A stretch of 7,668 nucleotides of DNA from Actinomycetota bacterium. GTDB taxonomy: Bacteria; Actinomycetota; Actinomycetes; Acidothermales; Acidothermaceae. The stretch lies in contig PLCK01000248.1 in the NCBI GenBank assembly GCA_003134755.1, positions 230-7,897 on the forward strand, given 5' to 3'. The position numbers and the translations under genes are program-made. Shown here piece by piece: positions 6,522-7,668 of the stretch. Every line of letters starts with the position of its first letter. Positions within the stretch are counted from its first letter, which is position 1. Under the pieces are notes generated by a model. It ran no database searches, had not been told where the DNA came from, and saw only the letters and a program-made list of their open reading frames with translations.

Positions 6522-7211
6522 GTGAGCGACGATCCGGCTGCGCCGTCCCCCGACGAGTCAGAGCACACGCTCGCCTACCCGCAGCCGCGGCCCATTCCTT
6601 ACGGCTCCTCGCCGTACGCCGTCACCGTGAGCCCGGCCACCATGCTCGAGGCAGACGTCAGGCAGCGGCCTCTCGTCGAGCTCGCCGACGTCTGGACCGC
6701 GCTGCTCGGGACGGTGGGAGTGATCCTCCTCGGTGTGCCCGCGGCATTCATCTGGGTATGGCTGGCGCCCCGGACTGTCGGGATCGCGGCCGGCAAGGGC
6801 CAGAGCGGCCTCGTGGACGGAACCACAAAGGCGTTTGTCGGCGCCGACGTGACGTTTCTCTTCATCGGCCTGGGTGCGGGCCTGCTCAGTGCGTGCGTCG
6901 CGGCCGTTGTCGCACGTCATCGCGGCCCGGCGGTCAGCGTTGCGATGGCAGCAGGCGGACTCACGGCGTCTGTGCTCGCCGCATGGCTCGGCCGCACGCT
7001 GTCAGGCGGGCCGTTGGCGCACTGGCAGAACCACTACGCCAGCGGGAACCATCGCTACTTCATCGAGCTGGGCACCCGGCCCTTCCTGGTCGGATGGCCG
7101 CTGGCAGCACTGCTTGTGACGTTCGTCGTAGGTCTGCTGACACCCGACCGTCCGGTCGAGGTCGAGCCGACCGAGGCGGCGCCGGGCCCGCCCGAGCCGC
7201 CGACCGACTAG
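6522..7211 (+). CDS. Four-helix membrane protein of unknown function
   Basis: This gene encodes 229 residues. A polar, proline-rich N-terminal tail of about 55 residues (with YPQPRPIPYG) is followed by likely helices near 58-81, 108-131, 136-158 and 186-207. The acidic, proline-rich C-terminus ends in APGPPEPPTD. A 27-residue loop between helices 3 and 4 carries HWQNHYASGNHRYF, probably on the outer face. The layout recalls small actinobacterial membrane proteins of the DUF2567 type, but I cannot confirm that, and no enzymatic motif is visible. The GTG at 6522 is chosen because TACGGT lies six bases upstream, fitting a leaderless start. An ATG at 6642 would drop only the soluble tail. It lies 21 bases after the ABC permease on the same strand, so it may be an accessory to that exporter, though its own promoter-like start weakens that inference. 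Confidence 0.82.
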   Translation: MSDDPAAPSPDESEHTLAYPQPRPIPYGSSPYAVTVSPATMLEADVRQRPLVELADVWTALLGTVGVILLGVPAAFIWVWLAPRTVGIAAGKGQSGLVDGTTKAFVGADVTFLFIGLGAGLLSACVAAVVARHRGPAVSVAMAAGGLTASVLAAWLGRTLSGGPLAHWQNHYASGNHRYFIELGTRPFLVGWPLAALLVTFVVGLLTPDRPVEVEPTEAAPGPPEPPTD

Positions 7212-7218
7212 TACCGGT

Positions 7219-7668
7219 TCACGCTTTCGCGATCGTGGCCATGACGGCGTCGGTCAACGCCACCAGATCGCGGCCAGCCAGTTCGACGTCGAGTCCTCGG
7301 CGTCCGGCCGATATGTAGACGGTCGGATGCTCGAGCGCGGACGCATCGATCACTGTGGGTAACCGGCGACGCTGACCGAGCGGGCTGATGCCGCCGACGA
7401 CATACCCGGTGGCGCGTTCAGCGGCGGCGATGTTCGCCATCGAGGCCCGTTTCCCGCCGACAGCGTCGGCCAGCGCCTTCAGGTCGAGCGATCCCGAGAC
7501 CGGGACGACGGCGACGACCGTCCGCCCGTCGACGTCGGCCAGCAGGGTCTTGAAAACTCGCGAGGTCGAGACGCCGAGCGCGGCGGCCGCCTCTTCGCCG
7601 AACGATTTGGTGGCCGGATCGTGTTCGTACGGATGCACGGCATGTTCGACACCCGCCTTGGTCAGGAG
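7219..7668 (-). CDS. ybaK: YbaK/EbsC-type Cys-tRNA(Pro) deacylase (5' end off window)
   Basis: The minus-strand frame is open from the right edge to the stop at 7219-7221, giving 149 visible residues. The sequence begins LLTKAGVEHAVHPYEHD, which matches a point about 5-12 residues inside the usual YbaK N-terminus, so the true start is beyond 7668. An internal GTG at 7636-7638 is not the start, because family similarity continues upstream of it. Family marks are VFKTLLA with the conserved lysine (visible residue 40, probably the catalytic lysine known from Haemophilus YbaK), GGKRAS (71-76) and GYVVGGISPLG (88-98). YbaK enzymes hydrolyse cysteine wrongly attached to tRNA(Pro) by prolyl-tRNA synthetase, in the cytoplasm. 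The gene converges on the one at 6522-7211 with 7 bases between stops and no visible terminator. Confidence 0.92.
   Translation of the reverse strand, partial: LLTKAGVEHAVHPYEHDPATKSFGEEAAAALGVSTSRVFKTLLADVDGRTVVAVVPVSGSLDLKALADAVGGKRASMANIAAAERATGYVVGGISPLGQRRRLPTVIDASALEHPTVYISAGRRGLDVELAGRDLVALTDAVMATIAKA

Noticed and set aside
1..7668. Mobile element, CRISPR array, tRNA or rRNA
   Set aside because: No direct repeat array, transposase, integrase, cloverleaf-like or conserved rRNA segment was seen on either strand. The genes are core-type with uniform composition.

Overview
The window is GC-rich (about two thirds G+C by eye), with strong G/C preference at third codon positions, an alpha subunit of DNA polymerase III of the actinobacterial DnaE1 type, and at least one gene that appears to start directly at a TANNNT promoter without a leader. 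Together these point to a chromosomal region of an actinomycete (Actinomycetota). I cannot name the genus. There is no sign of phage, insertion sequence, CRISPR, tRNA or rRNA.

Layout: (1) 1-609, the 3' part of a DMT/EamA-type membrane transporter, cut by the left edge. (2) 610-816, a 207-base intergenic region holding the dnaE leader, with a Shine-Dalgarno sequence and one weak -10-like hexamer. (3) 817-4350, a complete dnaE1. (4) 4351-4412, a short leader with nested inverted repeats, including a 15-base Fur-family-like palindrome. (5) 4413-4697, a small three-helix membrane protein of the GlsB/YeaQ/YmgE family. (6) 4735-5703 and 5700-6500, an ABC-2 type exporter (ATPase and membrane subunit) joined by an ATGA overlap. 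(7) 6522-7211, a four-helix membrane protein of unknown function with a leaderless-type start. (8) 7219-7668 on the minus strand, a YbaK/EbsC-type Cys-tRNA(Pro) deacylase cut by the right edge. It converges on the membrane gene with 7 bases between stop codons.

How the genes work together: dnaE1 is the replicative polymerase and appears to be its own unit. The ABC pair forms one exporter; the following membrane protein lies 21 bases downstream but has its own promoter-like start, so it may be co-transcribed, independently transcribed, or both. The deacylase is a translation quality-control enzyme unrelated to its neighbours.

Most of the window is ordinary core chromosome. I did not find a convincing new system. 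The most unexplained item is the dnaE/4413-gene junction (4330-4392): a perfect 9-bp inverted repeat spanning the dnaE stop codon encloses a Fur-box-like palindrome. Second is the leaderless-type architecture upstream of 6522.
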